A DNA stretch of 64,000 nucleotides from JBLUOA01 sp048060095 (GCF_048060095.1 NZ_JBLUOA010000004.1:124001-188000), one strand, 5' to 3'; positions 16,585 through 25,941 are shown, numbered from the stretch's first letter. A program made the numbers and translations. The notes: generated from the sequence alone by a model not told the origin.

Positions 16585-17145
16585 TTAGCCTTGCGGGGTC
16601 ACGACAGAGGCGTCGCCCGACAGTTCAAACGTCGCGTTGACGCCCATGAACTCGTTGAACCCCAGCAGTTTCTGCATCATCACACCGTCCTGATCGGCAT
16701 AGTCGCCGGTCGCACCGGTGATCGGGCGCGCGTTGAACACGCCCTTGTCGGCCAGTTCGGTGCCCTGGGTGATGACGGTGTCGCCATCGTTGAACACGAA
16801 GACCTGCCGACTGATGAGCCAGACACCGGATTCCGTGTTGCCGCCTTCGCCGACGAACCAGCCATCACAGGTCCATGTGCCGAGAACGAGTTCGGGGTAG
16901 ACTGCGCTGCCGTCTTCGTTGACGCCGGAGGATTCACCCTGAAGCGTGCCGGCCGGGTAGATGTAGCCTTGGGTCACGAACGGGTTGCCGTGGGCCGGCA
17001 TTCCGTTTTCATGCACCGGAGCATCGGCGAAGGCGAACCGCGTGTGGTCTTCCGCAACATCGAATTTTTGCAGTACTTCCGCCGCGTAGGCATCACAGGC
17101 AGCAACCGACGCAAGCGCGGTCGCGAGGAGGAGTTTCTTAATCAT
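16585..17145 (-). CDS. Secreted protein of unknown function, possible AOC-like barrel
   Basis: 186 residues. A signal peptide (MIKKLLLATALASVAACDAYAAE) precedes an acidic, Gly-rich mature part with alternating hydrophobic residues: GTWTCDGWFVGEGG, then VFVFNDGDTVITQG, then a GATGDYADQDG loop. This layout recalls allene-oxide-cyclase/dirigent-like beta barrels, in which a GTGxYxxAxG-type loop precedes the last strands; this is a weak resemblance only. It follows no operon partner except the next secreted gene 68 bases away. Confidence 0.65.
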   Translation of the reverse strand: MIKKLLLATALASVAACDAYAAEVLQKFDVAEDHTRFAFADAPVHENGMPAHGNPFVTQGYIYPAGTLQGESSGVNEDGSAVYPELVLGTWTCDGWFVGEGGNTESGVWLISRQVFVFNDGDTVITQGTELADKGVFNARPITGATGDYADQDGVMMQKLLGFNEFMGVNATFELSGDASVVTPQG

Positions 17146-17262
17146 CGTTCAGTCCTTGAAATTAAGTTTCAGTCAGTAAGGGAGAGTGCAGCCGCGCCGG
17201 TTTGGGTCGGCGAGGCCGCGGGTTTTCGGGCCGCTTGGCAACCGCGAAACAGTGGATGGGTG

Positions 17263-18207
17263 CTAGACGCCCCGGAAGGCGTCGCTCATCTGATGGATGT
17301 GCCGGTGATCGGTTCCGCAGCAGCCGCCAAAAACGTTGAGGCGCGGCAGCAGGCGGGTCAGATCGGTGCACAGGTGCCCAAGCTCAGCCGGGTTGCCGTC
17401 ATCAAGCTCTTCCGCCTGATCGAGCTCCGCATGGGACATGCGGGACGCGTTGGCGCGAACCCCTTGAATCCGGTCCCTCCAGTCGCCCGCCTCTTCCAGC
17501 ATCGCGCGGAAGTGATCGGGATGGGCGCAGTTGATCATGTAATACGCAGGCCGGGCCGGGCCGCTGCCGTCGGTTTCAGCGATTGCATCGGCAAGCGCCT
17601 GACCACTTGGCAGGGTGCCATCGGTTTCGACGGTAAAGCTGACGACGCAGGGAATGTCCGCCTCACCCGCCGCGCGGGCAATGCCGATCGCTTCGGGCGC
17701 GTTGGTCATCGTCACCGCCGATAGCATGTCAGCGCGGGTATGCGCGAGCGTATCGACCTGAAGGGTGTGATATTCCTCAGCCTCTTTCGGGGTCATCAGC
17801 ATGCCGGGATCATACCCGTCGCCGCGCGGCCCTATCACGCCGTTGATCAGGATCGCGTCCCCATTCGGCGCGTCCCACCGCAGCGCATCGGCAAAGGCGA
17901 CCGCGTTGCGGTTGACCTCGGCCACGTCCTTAGCGGACAGGCCCAGTTTGGCCGCCCAGTCCGGGTTCGCCCGCCATGTCGGCGTGTCGAGAACGAACCC
18001 CGCTTGCGATTCCTCGGCCATCCGCAGGAACGGCACGAAGTATTCGCGCAGGGCCGCGCGGCCCTCTTTCGTTGCCAAAAGTTCAAACGCCGCGAATTCC
18101 CGCAGCTCAATCCCCTTCTGGAACACCAGCCAGGTTTCCAGCCCGCCATCGGTCAGGAACAGGGTGTCGCTTTGATGCGGCAGCATCGGGGTATGAATCG
18201 TCATCAT
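17263..18207 (-). CDS. Homocysteine S-methyltransferase family protein
   Basis: 314 residues from the ATGATG at 18207, preceded by GGAGA. The open frame runs back to 18672, but that part overlaps the divergent regulator. The zinc ligands of the family are present: Cys at about 227 (MINCAHP) and the Cys pair at 296-297 (FGGCCGTDHRHI). Family members move a methyl group from betaine, S-methylmethionine or a similar donor to homocysteine. The donor is unknown. It is divergent from the SARP-hydrolase regulator. Confidence 0.88.
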   Translation of the reverse strand: MMTIHTPMLPHQSDTLFLTDGGLETWLVFQKGIELREFAAFELLATKEGRAALREYFVPFLRMAEESQAGFVLDTPTWRANPDWAAKLGLSAKDVAEVNRNAVAFADALRWDAPNGDAILINGVIGPRGDGYDPGMLMTPKEAEEYHTLQVDTLAHTRADMLSAVTMTNAPEAIGIARAAGEADIPCVVSFTVETDGTLPSGQALADAIAETDGSGPARPAYYMINCAHPDHFRAMLEEAGDWRDRIQGVRANASRMSHAELDQAEELDDGNPAELGHLCTDLTRLLPRLNVFGGCCGTDHRHIHQMSDAFRGV

Positions 18208-18261
18208 TGTGATCTCCGTGATTTGTGTCATGGAGAGGTGATGACGGCCAAACGTGTGAAC

Positions 18262-18285
18262 GACCGTGGTAATGACCGTGGTAAT
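18262..18285. repeat. Perfect tandem 12-base repeat, candidate operator
   Basis: GACCGTGGTAAT occurs twice head-to-tail without a spacer, in the gap between the divergent methyltransferase gene and the SARP-hydrolase gene. SARP-type activators recognise direct repeats at about one helical turn, so this is a natural candidate site for the adjacent regulator (inference). Confidence 0.55.
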
Positions 18286-18325
18286 TTCCTTGGACAAGCG
18301 TGTTAATTGCAGAAAAACTGGCGAA

Positions 18326-19948
18326 ATGACTGATGAAGCGCTGAAAATATCCGTGTTGGGAGAGGTCGCCGTGATCCGCGGCGATGCGGCGGCTGTGCTG
18401 CCATCCTCGCGCAAGGCGCGGGCGCTTTTGGGGTTTCTGGCGACGACCGGGCGACCTGTGCGCCGTGAACGGCTGTGCGAATTGTTCTGGGATCTGCCGG
18501 ATGATCCGCGCGGATCGCTTCGCTGGGCGCTGTCAAAATTACGGCCCGTGGTCGATAGCGGCGACGCCCACCGGATCGTCGCGGACCGGGAGCGTGTCGC
18601 GCTGGACCGGGCCAATGTCGACGTTGATATCGTCGCTATCCGCAAGCGCCTGCTGGACGATCCGCCCTTCATCCCACCGGCAGAGCTGCGTGTGATGGCC
18701 GAACAGCTATCGCATGTCTTCCTCGACGGATTGGACAGCGCGGGCGAGGAGACGTTTCAGGCGTGGCTGTCCGCTGAGCGTGACGACATCCACCTGCTGC
18801 ACCTCAATGTGCTGCGCCGCCTCGCGCTTCACCCCGACATGCCGCAGCCAGAGGCCGTCAACTGGGCGAAGCGATGGCAGTACGAAACGCCGTTGCAGGC
18901 AGAGTCCGCCCGTGGCCTGATCACCGCCCTGACCCGCGCCGGGCGCATGGACGAAGCAAAACGGGCAGAAGATGATTTTCGCACCGCCGCCGCGGCCGCC
19001 GGAATCGAAGTCACCGAACCCCTGCAAGACGATCTGTCGGCCCGCACCATCGAAGAAGATACTTATGTCCGCCCCCCGGAACCGCGCCCGCGCCAGATGC
19101 TCCGCAATCAGAATATCGGCTTTTGCCACGCCAGCGACGGCGCGCGCATCGCCTATGCGACGGTTGGGGAAGGCCGCCCGCTGGTCAAAGCGGCGAACTG
19201 GCTGAACCACCTCGTTCTTGATTGGGGCAGCCCGATCTGGGGCCAGACCTTCGCCGCCTGCGCCGATGGGCGGCAGTTCATCCGCTACGACGAACGCGGC
19301 AATGGCCTGTCGGATTGGGAGGTCGAGGATCTGAGTTTTGAGGCCTTCGTGAAAGACCTTGAAACCGTGGTCGACGCGCTTGGCCTTGAACGCTTCCCGT
19401 TGCTTGGCATTTCGCAGGGTTGCGCGGTGTCCGTCGAATACGCCGCGCGCCACCCTGAACGGGTGTCGGGGCTGGTGCTGATTTCCGGTTACGCGACCGG
19501 CTGGCGCATTGGCGCGAGCGCCGAGGAACAGGAACGGCGCGAGGCTGTGCTGACCCTGACCCGCCACGGCTGGGGCACCAGCAACCCGGCCTACCGCCAC
19601 ATCTTTTCGCAGACCTTCATGCCCGATGCGAAACCCGAAGAACTCGCATGGTTCGATGAATTCCAGCGCCAGACGACATCGGCCGAGAACGCCGTGCGCT
19701 TTCAGGAGGCGTTCGGCGATATCGACGTGCGTGAAACGATGGGCAAGGTGCAGGCGCCGACCATCGTATTTCACGCCCGCAACGATCAGCGCATCGCGAT
19801 CGAACAGGGCCGCGACCTTGCCGTTGGTATTCCGGGGGCGGAGTTTGTGCCGCTCGACAGCCGCAACCACATCCTGCTGGGGCACGAACCGGCGTGGCAG
19901 GAATGTGTGGAACGCACAACCGAATTTCTAACGCAGCACGATATTTAG
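18326..19948 (+). CDS. SARP-type transcriptional regulator fused to an alpha/beta hydrolase
   Basis: 540 residues from the ATG at 18326 (the frame is open from 18266). Residues 1-95 form a winged-helix DNA-binding domain of the AfsR/DnrI type (LPSSRKARALLGFLATTG, LRWALSKLR). Residues about 100-235 resemble the bacterial transcriptional activation domain. After a Pro-rich linker, about 260-540 form an alpha/beta hydrolase with a complete triad: nucleophile S363 in GISQG, D487, H515. The hydrolase may be a ligand sensor or a working esterase. No signal peptide or membrane segment is seen. It is divergent from a homocysteine methyltransferase gene and convergent with the lactate-type dehydrogenase. 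Confidence 0.85.
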   Translation: MTDEALKISVLGEVAVIRGDAAAVLPSSRKARALLGFLATTGRPVRRERLCELFWDLPDDPRGSLRWALSKLRPVVDSGDAHRIVADRERVALDRANVDVDIVAIRKRLLDDPPFIPPAELRVMAEQLSHVFLDGLDSAGEETFQAWLSAERDDIHLLHLNVLRRLALHPDMPQPEAVNWAKRWQYETPLQAESARGLITALTRAGRMDEAKRAEDDFRTAAAAAGIEVTEPLQDDLSARTIEEDTYVRPPEPRPRQMLRNQNIGFCHASDGARIAYATVGEGRPLVKAANWLNHLVLDWGSPIWGQTFAACADGRQFIRYDERGNGLSDWEVEDLSFEAFVKDLETVVDALGLERFPLLGISQGCAVSVEYAARHPERVSGLVLISGYATGWRIGASAEEQERREAVLTLTRHGWGTSNPAYRHIFSQTFMPDAKPEELAWFDEFQRQTTSAENAVRFQEAFGDIDVRETMGKVQAPTIVFHARNDQRIAIEQGRDLAVGIPGAEFVPLDSRNHILLGHEPAWQECVERTTEFLTQHDI

Positions 19949-19951
19949 CGC

Positions 19952-21337
19952 CTAGTTCAGCGTCACGACCTTTCCGGGGTTCATGATGTTGTCCGGGTCC
20001 ACGGCCTTTTTCAGCGTCGCCATTAGCGCGTAGGCACCGCCATGTTCTGCCTGCATATACTTGCGTTTGCCAAGGCCGACACCATGTTCGCCTGTCACCG
20101 TGCCACCAAGTTCCAGCGCAAGATGGTTGACCTTGGCGGCAAGGGCGTTGGCGCGCTTCATCTCGTCTTCGTTCCCCGGCTCGACCAGGATCAGCAGGTG
20201 AAAATTGCCGTCCCCGACATGACCCACGATGGGTGCGATCAGGCCGGACTCTGCAATCTCCTCCTTCGTCCGCGCGATACATTCGGCGAGGGCAGAGATT
20301 GGCACGCAGCAATCGGTGACAACCCCCTCAGCGCCCTTCCGCAGCGATTTGCCCGCGTAATAGGCGTTGTGCCGTGCCTTCCATAGGCGGTTGCGATCTT
20401 CGGTCTTGGTGGCCCATTTGAAATCCGACCCGCCGGAGTCTTCGCTGATGCTGCGGAACATCTCGACCTGCTCCGCCACGCCCGCTTCGGAGCCGTGGAA
20501 TTCAAGAAACAGATGCGGCGTTTCAGCCATCGGCATATCGGGGTTGTAGATGTTCATCCCCTTCATCTGCATATCGTCCAGCAGTTCAACCCGCGCCAGC
20601 GGCAGCCCGATCTGGATCGCCATGATGACCGCGTTGACGGCGTTTTCAATCGTATCAAACGCGCACGTCGCGGCAGAGATCGTTTCAGGCTGCCCGAACA
20701 GCCGCACCGTCAGCTTGGTGATGATGCCCAGCGTGCCTTCGGAGCCGACGAACAGATGCGTCAGGTCATATCCGGCAGAGGATTTCCGCGCCCGGCTACC
20801 GGTTTCGATGATCTGGCCGTTGGGCAACACGACCTCAAGCGCCAGCACGTTTTCCCGCATGGTTCCGTAACGGACAGAGTTCGTGCCAGACGCCCGCGTC
20901 GCCGCCATGCCGCCGAGTGTCGCGTCCGCCCCCGGGTCGACGGTGAACATCAGGCCGGTCGCGCGCAGTTCTTCGTTCAACTGGGTGCGGGTCACGCCGG
21001 GCTCGACCACCGCATCAAGGTCGCTGTCGTGGATTTCAAGCACCTTGTTCATTCGGCTCGTATCCACGCTGACGCCGCCCGCGACGGGGATCACGTGGCC
21101 TTCCAGCGAGGTGCCGATGCCGTAGGGCACGACCGGGCATTTGTGGCGGGCGCAGATTTTGACGACCTCTGACACTTCTTCCGTCGTTTCAGGAAACGCC
21201 ACCGCATCGGGCATGACGGGGGTGCTATACGCCTCATCATGGCTGTGCATTTCGAGGATGGAGCTTCCGGTCGAAAGCCGATCCCCCAGCAGCGCTTTCA
21301 ACTCTTCAATGGCAGATGCGATGTTCTGGCTGGTCAT
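19952..21337 (-). CDS. FAD-linked D-2-hydroxyacid dehydrogenase (DLD/GlcD type)
   Basis: 461 residues. The PCMH-type FAD-binding domain has VPYGIGTSLEGHVIP and GADATLGGMAATRASGTNSVRYG. The C-terminal domain has the metal/substrate segment GHVGDGNFHLLI and the GEHGVGLGKR motif. It fits the cytochrome-linked D-lactate dehydrogenase or glycolate oxidase family; the exact 2-hydroxyacid cannot be read. It is 62 bases upstream of the next minus-strand stop-to-start junction, so it may share transcription with the dehydrogenase at 21400. Confidence 0.9.
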   Translation of the reverse strand: MTSQNIASAIEELKALLGDRLSTGSSILEMHSHDEAYSTPVMPDAVAFPETTEEVSEVVKICARHKCPVVPYGIGTSLEGHVIPVAGGVSVDTSRMNKVLEIHDSDLDAVVEPGVTRTQLNEELRATGLMFTVDPGADATLGGMAATRASGTNSVRYGTMRENVLALEVVLPNGQIIETGSRARKSSAGYDLTHLFVGSEGTLGIITKLTVRLFGQPETISAATCAFDTIENAVNAVIMAIQIGLPLARVELLDDMQMKGMNIYNPDMPMAETPHLFLEFHGSEAGVAEQVEMFRSISEDSGGSDFKWATKTEDRNRLWKARHNAYYAGKSLRKGAEGVVTDCCVPISALAECIARTKEEIAESGLIAPIVGHVGDGNFHLLILVEPGNEDEMKRANALAAKVNHLALELGGTVTGEHGVGLGKRKYMQAEHGGAYALMATLKKAVDPDNIMNPGKVVTLN

Positions 21338-21399
21338 GGTCGGCCCCCTTTCCCTTCGGTTTTACACCATCCGTTGCGGGGGAAAATGGTCGATTTCGT

Positions 21400-23811
21400 T
21401 TATGCGCGGGGGCGGAGCGTTTTCGGGTCGTAGGGGGATCGTTCAATCACCCGCGCGGAGATCAGCTCGCCGAGGATGTCGATGGTGAACGCGGTGTCCG
21501 TTGCCGCAAATTCCGGCACAACGAACGCGTAGGCAAGGTTCTTACCCACCCGATGCCCCCAGTCGCCCGAGGTCACGGTGCCGATCACCGCGCCATCCAG
21601 CATCACCGACGCCCCGCCATGCGCGGGGGCGTGGGTGCAATCGACCGCAAGCGTCACGAGCGTGCGCGACGGCTTACCCTTCCGTTTCGCGAGCGCGGCG
21701 TTCCCGATGAAATCGCCCCCATCCCGCACAAACCTGTCCAGCCCCGTTTCATAGGGATCAAATTCGGTCAGAATATCCGCTTTCCAGTGCAGATACCCCT
21801 TTTCCAGTCGCATCGATTCTACCGCGCGCGCGCCGAACAGGGCCATCCCATGCGCCTCTCCCGCCGCGCGGAGTGCGAGGTAGGCGGCGTAAAGCTGGTT
21901 GTTCGGAACGTGGATTTCATAAGCAAGTTCGCCCGAAAAGCTGACCGACATGACGACCGCCGGGGCGATGCCGATAAAACACTCCCGCACCGACAGCCAC
22001 GGGAATGCCGCTGCCGACCAATCGGCCCGGCTGACCGCCTGCATGACGTCGCGCGATTTCGGCCCCGCAAGCACGAGGATCGTCCAATCGTTCGTCAGTG
22101 ACCTGAGCGTTACGTCCTCGTCCCCCAGATGCCCGCGCAGCCAGTCCATGTCGTGCCATTCGGCGGCAGCGGCAGACCCATACCAGATCCGGCCATCGGG
22201 AAGGTTGGCGATCGTCGCCTCAGCCTTCAGCATACCGTGGTGGTTCAGCAGATAGCCAAGGCCGACCCGCCCCGACTTGCGCGTCACCTTTCCGCAGATC
22301 ATCCGGTCGAGGAAATCATGCACCCCGCTGCCCGTCAGTTCGATCCGGTTGAAGCCATTCACTTCGGCCAGTCCGACGCCGTTCTGAACGCTTGCCACCT
22401 CTGCAGCGATAACGTCGAACGCTTCGGTGAAGTTGAAGCTGTGGGTTTCGGTGAAATCCGGCGTCGGTTTGAAGTAATCCGCGCGCTCCCAGCCGTTCAC
22501 GACGGTGAACTCCGCCCCTTCCGCCGCGAGGATCGGCGTCAGCGGGGTCGTCTTTGCGGGACGTCCCGCCGGGCGGTGTTCGTGGGGAAAGTGAAAGCGG
22601 AATTCGTTCTGGTAATCCTCCACCGCCTTCAGCGCGGTCAGCTCGACATTGCCATGCCCGGTGAACCTTCGGGGGTCGATGCACCATGTGTCGTAACACG
22701 CCTCTCCGTGCACGATCTGCTGGGCCAGCAGCCAGCCATGCCCTCCGCCTTCGCCAAGCCCCGCGCGCAACCCGATGATGCAGAAGGCGTTGCGCTTGCC
22801 GGGGATCGGCCCGACCTGCGGCGCGCCGTCGATCGTGTAGGTGATCGGGCCGTTGACGACGGTGTGAATTCCGACCTCCATCAGCGCGGGCATCCGGGCG
22901 AACGCTCCTTCCAGCACGTCGGTCACGCGGTCAAGGTCGTCGGGGCAAAGGGCATTGACGAAGTTCGGGTCGATCCCGTCCATGCCCCATGTTTTACAGT
23001 CCTGTTCGTAGAACCCGAGCAGCAGCCCGTTTTTTTCCTGCCTACAGTAATAGTCGCTGATCGGACAACGCAGCAGCGGCATCCGATGGCCCGCGTCGAT
23101 GATCGCCTGAATCGGTTCGGTCAGGAAATACTGATGCTCCATCGAGGCGACCGGGTGCTGCACCCCCATCATCGCGCCGACTTCGTTAACGCGGTAGCCG
23201 CCGGCGTTGACGACGATTTCGGCGCGGATGTCGCCCTTGTCGGTGTGGACGATCCAGCTATCGTCAGCTTGCTGCGTCAGCCCTGTCACGGGCGTGTGGC
23301 GATGCACCTCGGCCCCCGCGTTCCGCGCCCGGCGGGCGAGCGCCTGGCAAAGCTGCGCCGGGTCAATGTCCCCATCCATCGGGTCCCACAGCCCGCCAAG
23401 CAGATTGTCCGTCGAAATCAACGGGTGCCGCCGCGCGCATTCGGCGGCGTCGATCACCTCAAACTCCACCCCCATGCCCCGCGCCATCGACGCGAAGTGG
23501 CGGTATCCGTCCATCTGTGCCTGAGTGTTGGCCAGACGGATACCGCCGTCTCCGTGGTGGTAATTGATGGGGTAATCCGGGTCTTCGGCAAGCTCCTTGT
23601 AAAGCGCGATGGAGTGCGACTTCAGCCCCACCATCGTCTGGTTCATCCCAAAATTCGTCACCTGCGCGGCGGAATGCCAAGTGGTGCCTGATGTCAGTTC
23701 ATCCCGCTCAAGCAGCATGACATCGCTCCACCCCTCCTGCGTCAGATGATAAAGCGTCGAGCATCCGGCGATCCCGCCGCCGATCACCACCACCCTGGTT
23801 TGCGTTTTCAT
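21400..23811 (-). CDS. Dimethylglycine/sarcosine dehydrogenase-like flavoprotein
   Basis: 803 residues. The N-terminal DAO-type FAD domain starts with VVVIGGGIAGCSTLYHL. It has LTSGTTWHSAAQV, which carries the His that covalently binds FAD in this family. From about residue 430 it continues into an aminomethyltransferase (GcvT) fold, with YEIHVP and GARAVESMRLEKGY. Such enzymes oxidatively demethylate dimethylglycine or sarcosine and pass the carbon to tetrahydrofolate. It is divergent from mttB and probably part of the same methylamine-type pathway (inference). Confidence 0.9.
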   Translation of the reverse strand: MKTQTRVVVIGGGIAGCSTLYHLTQEGWSDVMLLERDELTSGTTWHSAAQVTNFGMNQTMVGLKSHSIALYKELAEDPDYPINYHHGDGGIRLANTQAQMDGYRHFASMARGMGVEFEVIDAAECARRHPLISTDNLLGGLWDPMDGDIDPAQLCQALARRARNAGAEVHRHTPVTGLTQQADDSWIVHTDKGDIRAEIVVNAGGYRVNEVGAMMGVQHPVASMEHQYFLTEPIQAIIDAGHRMPLLRCPISDYYCRQEKNGLLLGFYEQDCKTWGMDGIDPNFVNALCPDDLDRVTDVLEGAFARMPALMEVGIHTVVNGPITYTIDGAPQVGPIPGKRNAFCIIGLRAGLGEGGGHGWLLAQQIVHGEACYDTWCIDPRRFTGHGNVELTALKAVEDYQNEFRFHFPHEHRPAGRPAKTTPLTPILAAEGAEFTVVNGWERADYFKPTPDFTETHSFNFTEAFDVIAAEVASVQNGVGLAEVNGFNRIELTGSGVHDFLDRMICGKVTRKSGRVGLGYLLNHHGMLKAEATIANLPDGRIWYGSAAAAEWHDMDWLRGHLGDEDVTLRSLTNDWTILVLAGPKSRDVMQAVSRADWSAAAFPWLSVRECFIGIAPAVVMSVSFSGELAYEIHVPNNQLYAAYLALRAAGEAHGMALFGARAVESMRLEKGYLHWKADILTEFDPYETGLDRFVRDGGDFIGNAALAKRKGKPSRTLVTLAVDCTHAPAHGGASVMLDGAVIGTVTSGDWGHRVGKNLAYAFVVPEFAATDTAFTIDILGELISARVIERSPYDPKTLRPRA

Positions 23812-23846
23812 CTGACGACTCCGCCGGGTTTCACCTGCTATCAGTC

Positions 23847-23874
23847 ACGGTATCAGCGCATTGGTCAATACCGT
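23847..23874. promoter_or_regulatory. Inverted repeat in the dehydrogenase/mttB divergent region
   Basis: ACGGTAT and ATACCGT form perfect 7-base arms with a 14-base spacer, so arm centres are 21 bases apart (two helical turns). This is a typical operator layout in a shared divergent promoter. No regulator is encoded next to it. Confidence 0.45.
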
Positions 23875-23890
23875 CGGTAAAGTTCCTTTT

Positions 23891-23913
23891 TTCCCGAAAT
23901 CCACCTTCGGGAA
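23891..23913. promoter_or_regulatory. Second inverted repeat in the dehydrogenase/mttB divergent region
   Basis: TTCCCGAA-atccacc-TTCGGGAA is a perfect 8-base inverted repeat preceded by a T run on the plus strand. A T run would have to follow the stem for an intrinsic terminator in the plus direction, and it does not. An operator or 5' leader hairpin is more likely. Confidence 0.45.
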
Positions 23914-23993
23914 TTGTGCACGTGGGCGACAACATGCTTGTCAGGTCGCGGCTTCCGGGGTCAACTGAACGGGCATGATGCAGGGGCCAGCCA

Positions 23994-25520
23994 ATGGCAG
24001 AGGATTCACCGCCGCAAAGAAGATCGGGCCGCCGTGAACGGATGGCGAAACGGGCGCTGCCGCCTGCGATCAACCCAGCCGCCCCCGGTCAGAGCGGCGG
24101 CGCATATAAGCCGCTCAGCGATCCTGATCTCCGCGCGATCTACAACACGGCGCTGAAGTTGCTGGCGGAGCTTGGGATGGGCGAAACACCCGCGGCCCTT
24201 GCCGACCTGCTAACCGCTGCCGGGGCAGTCGACAACGGCGCGGGGCGCATCCTCCTCCCCCAAACGCTTGTTGAGGACGCGATCGACAAAGCCGCCAAGC
24301 AGTTCGTCTTTCATGGCCGGGACGAGGATCGTTCAATCGACGTCGGCGGCAACCGGGTTCACTTCGGCACCGGCGGCGCGGCGGTTCAAACGCTCGACCT
24401 TGATAGCGGGGTGTATCGGCCATCGACCTTGCGCGATTTGCATGATTTCACCCGGCTTCAGGACACGCTGACCAATGTAAGCTGGTTCACCCGCTGCTGC
24501 ATCGCGACCGACGTGCCGGACCCCTTCGACCTTGACGTGAACACCGCCTACGCGCTTCTGAAAAACACGACAAAGCCTGTCGCCACTGCCTTTACCCTTG
24601 CCGAACACGTCGCGCCCATCGTGCAGATGTTCGACATTGCCGCCGGGGGCGAAGGTGCGTTCGCCCGTCGCCCGTTCGTCAAGGCCCATATCAGCCCGGT
24701 GATTTCCCCGATGCGGTTCGGCGCGGATGCGGTTGAGGTGGTGTTTGAATGTATCCGCCACAATATCCCGATGTCGTGCATTACCGCGGCGCAATCGGGT
24801 GCCACGGCCCCCGCGACGCTGGCCGGGTTCCTCGCCCAATCGCTTGCCGAAACGCTGGCGAGCCTCGTGATGGTCAATATCCTGAAACCTGGTCATCCGA
24901 TGGTGTTTTCCAACTGGCCGCTGGTGATCGACCTTCGAACCGGCGCGTTCGCCGGCGGCGGCGGAGAGATCGCGGTGCTGAACGCCGCGTCCGCACAGCT
25001 TTCAAACTGGCTGGGCCTGCCATCTGGCGTTGCGGCGTCGATGACCGACGCCAAGGCGATCGACGCGCAATATGGCGTTGAAAAGGGCATGACATCGCTC
25101 GCCGCTGGCCTTGCCGGAGGCAACTTGATCTACGAAAGCTCCGGCATGACCGCATCGTTGTTGGGCGCGAGTTTTGAGGCGTTCGTGCTTGACGATGAAA
25201 TGCACTCAAACACCTACCGGGCGCTTCGGGGGATCGAGGTTAGCGAAGAAAACCTAGGGTTTGACGCCATCTGCGACGCGGTGCTGGGCGAAGGGCATTT
25301 CCTTGGTGGCCGGCACACCTTTGCCGCGATGGAGCGGGATTATTTCTATCCCGACCTTGCCGACCGCGACACGCCCCAGACATGGGCCGACAAGGGTGCG
25401 CCCGACGCCTGGCGGCTGGCCCGCGCCAAGGCCCGCGCGGTGTTGGCGACGCATCGTCCCGATTACCTGTCGGCCGAACAAAACAAGGCGATCCGCGCGG
25501 CGTTTAACATCCTCGAATAA
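23994..25520 (+). CDS. mttB: Trimethylamine methyltransferase (MttB) family protein, non-pyrrolysine
   Basis: 508 residues with the MttB-family N terminus (RRSGRRERMAKR) and the TIM-barrel core (GEIAVLNAASAQLSNWLGLPSG). The frame contains no in-frame amber codon at the pyrrolysine position, so it belongs to the non-Pyl group, some of which demethylate quaternary amines such as glycine betaine. No corrinoid protein gene is beside it. It is divergent from a dimethylglycine dehydrogenase-like gene. Confidence 0.88.
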   Translation: MAEDSPPQRRSGRRERMAKRALPPAINPAAPGQSGGAYKPLSDPDLRAIYNTALKLLAELGMGETPAALADLLTAAGAVDNGAGRILLPQTLVEDAIDKAAKQFVFHGRDEDRSIDVGGNRVHFGTGGAAVQTLDLDSGVYRPSTLRDLHDFTRLQDTLTNVSWFTRCCIATDVPDPFDLDVNTAYALLKNTTKPVATAFTLAEHVAPIVQMFDIAAGGEGAFARRPFVKAHISPVISPMRFGADAVEVVFECIRHNIPMSCITAAQSGATAPATLAGFLAQSLAETLASLVMVNILKPGHPMVFSNWPLVIDLRTGAFAGGGGEIAVLNAASAQLSNWLGLPSGVAASMTDAKAIDAQYGVEKGMTSLAAGLAGGNLIYESSGMTASLLGASFEAFVLDDEMHSNTYRALRGIEVSEENLGFDAICDAVLGEGHFLGGRHTFAAMERDYFYPDLADRDTPQTWADKGAPDAWRLARAKARAVLATHRPDYLSAEQNKAIRAAFNILE

Positions 25521-25572
25521 TGCGACGAAATGGTGGCTGGCGCTTGCTTCAGATTGCGCCTAGAACGGCGGC

Positions 25573-25941
25573 ATGACTGGTATCGTCCGGCCCATTTTTG
25601 CAAGGCTTCTGGTCGCCCTCGCGCTGATTTGCGGGATGGCGACGTCGGGCTTTGCGCATCGCCTTGGCCCGCCGACGCTGGATGCCGGATTGCTGGCTTA
25701 TCTTGAAGCAGGCGGCGCTTTTGCCGACCTTTGCGGCGATCCTGACGATCCGCTGCACCCGTCGGGGCAGGTTTGCGAAGCCTGCCGCCTAATCGGCGCC
25801 GCCGTGTTGCCCTCGACCACCGATTCAGCGACCAAGGTCGATCTTGGCAATGCCCGTCATCTGACGGCAACCGACCATTCCGAACACCGATCTTTCATAC
25901 GTGATCCAAGCTGGGGTGCCCGCGCACCACCGCGCGCCTGA
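25573..25941 (+). CDS. Small exported Cys-containing protein next to PCuAC
   Basis: 122 residues. A hydrophobic signal/anchor segment (ARLLVALALICGMATSGFAH) is followed by a short acidic domain with Cys at ADLCGD and a CEAC pair in GQVCEACRLIGAAVLP, and a His-rich stretch (HLTATDHSEH). The pattern recalls small DUF2946-like proteins found near copper genes. With the PCuAC gene 70 bases downstream, a copper-handling role is possible. Function not established. Confidence 0.65.
   Translation: MTGIVRPIFARLLVALALICGMATSGFAHRLGPPTLDAGLLAYLEAGGAFADLCGDPDDPLHPSGQVCEACRLIGAAVLPSTTDSATKVDLGNARHLTATDHSEHRSFIRDPSWGARAPPRA

Noticed and set aside
18208..18672. N-terminal extension of the homocysteine methyltransferase frame
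   Set aside because: It is antisense to the SARP-domain coding region; the ATGATG at 18207 with GGAGA upstream is a better start.
22129..23691. 520-codon open frame on the plus strand
   Set aside because: It is the antisense shadow of the dimethylglycine dehydrogenase-like gene and has no family signature.
23994..25520. Pyrrolysine-encoding MttB
   Set aside because: There is no in-frame TAG codon and no pyl genes are present.
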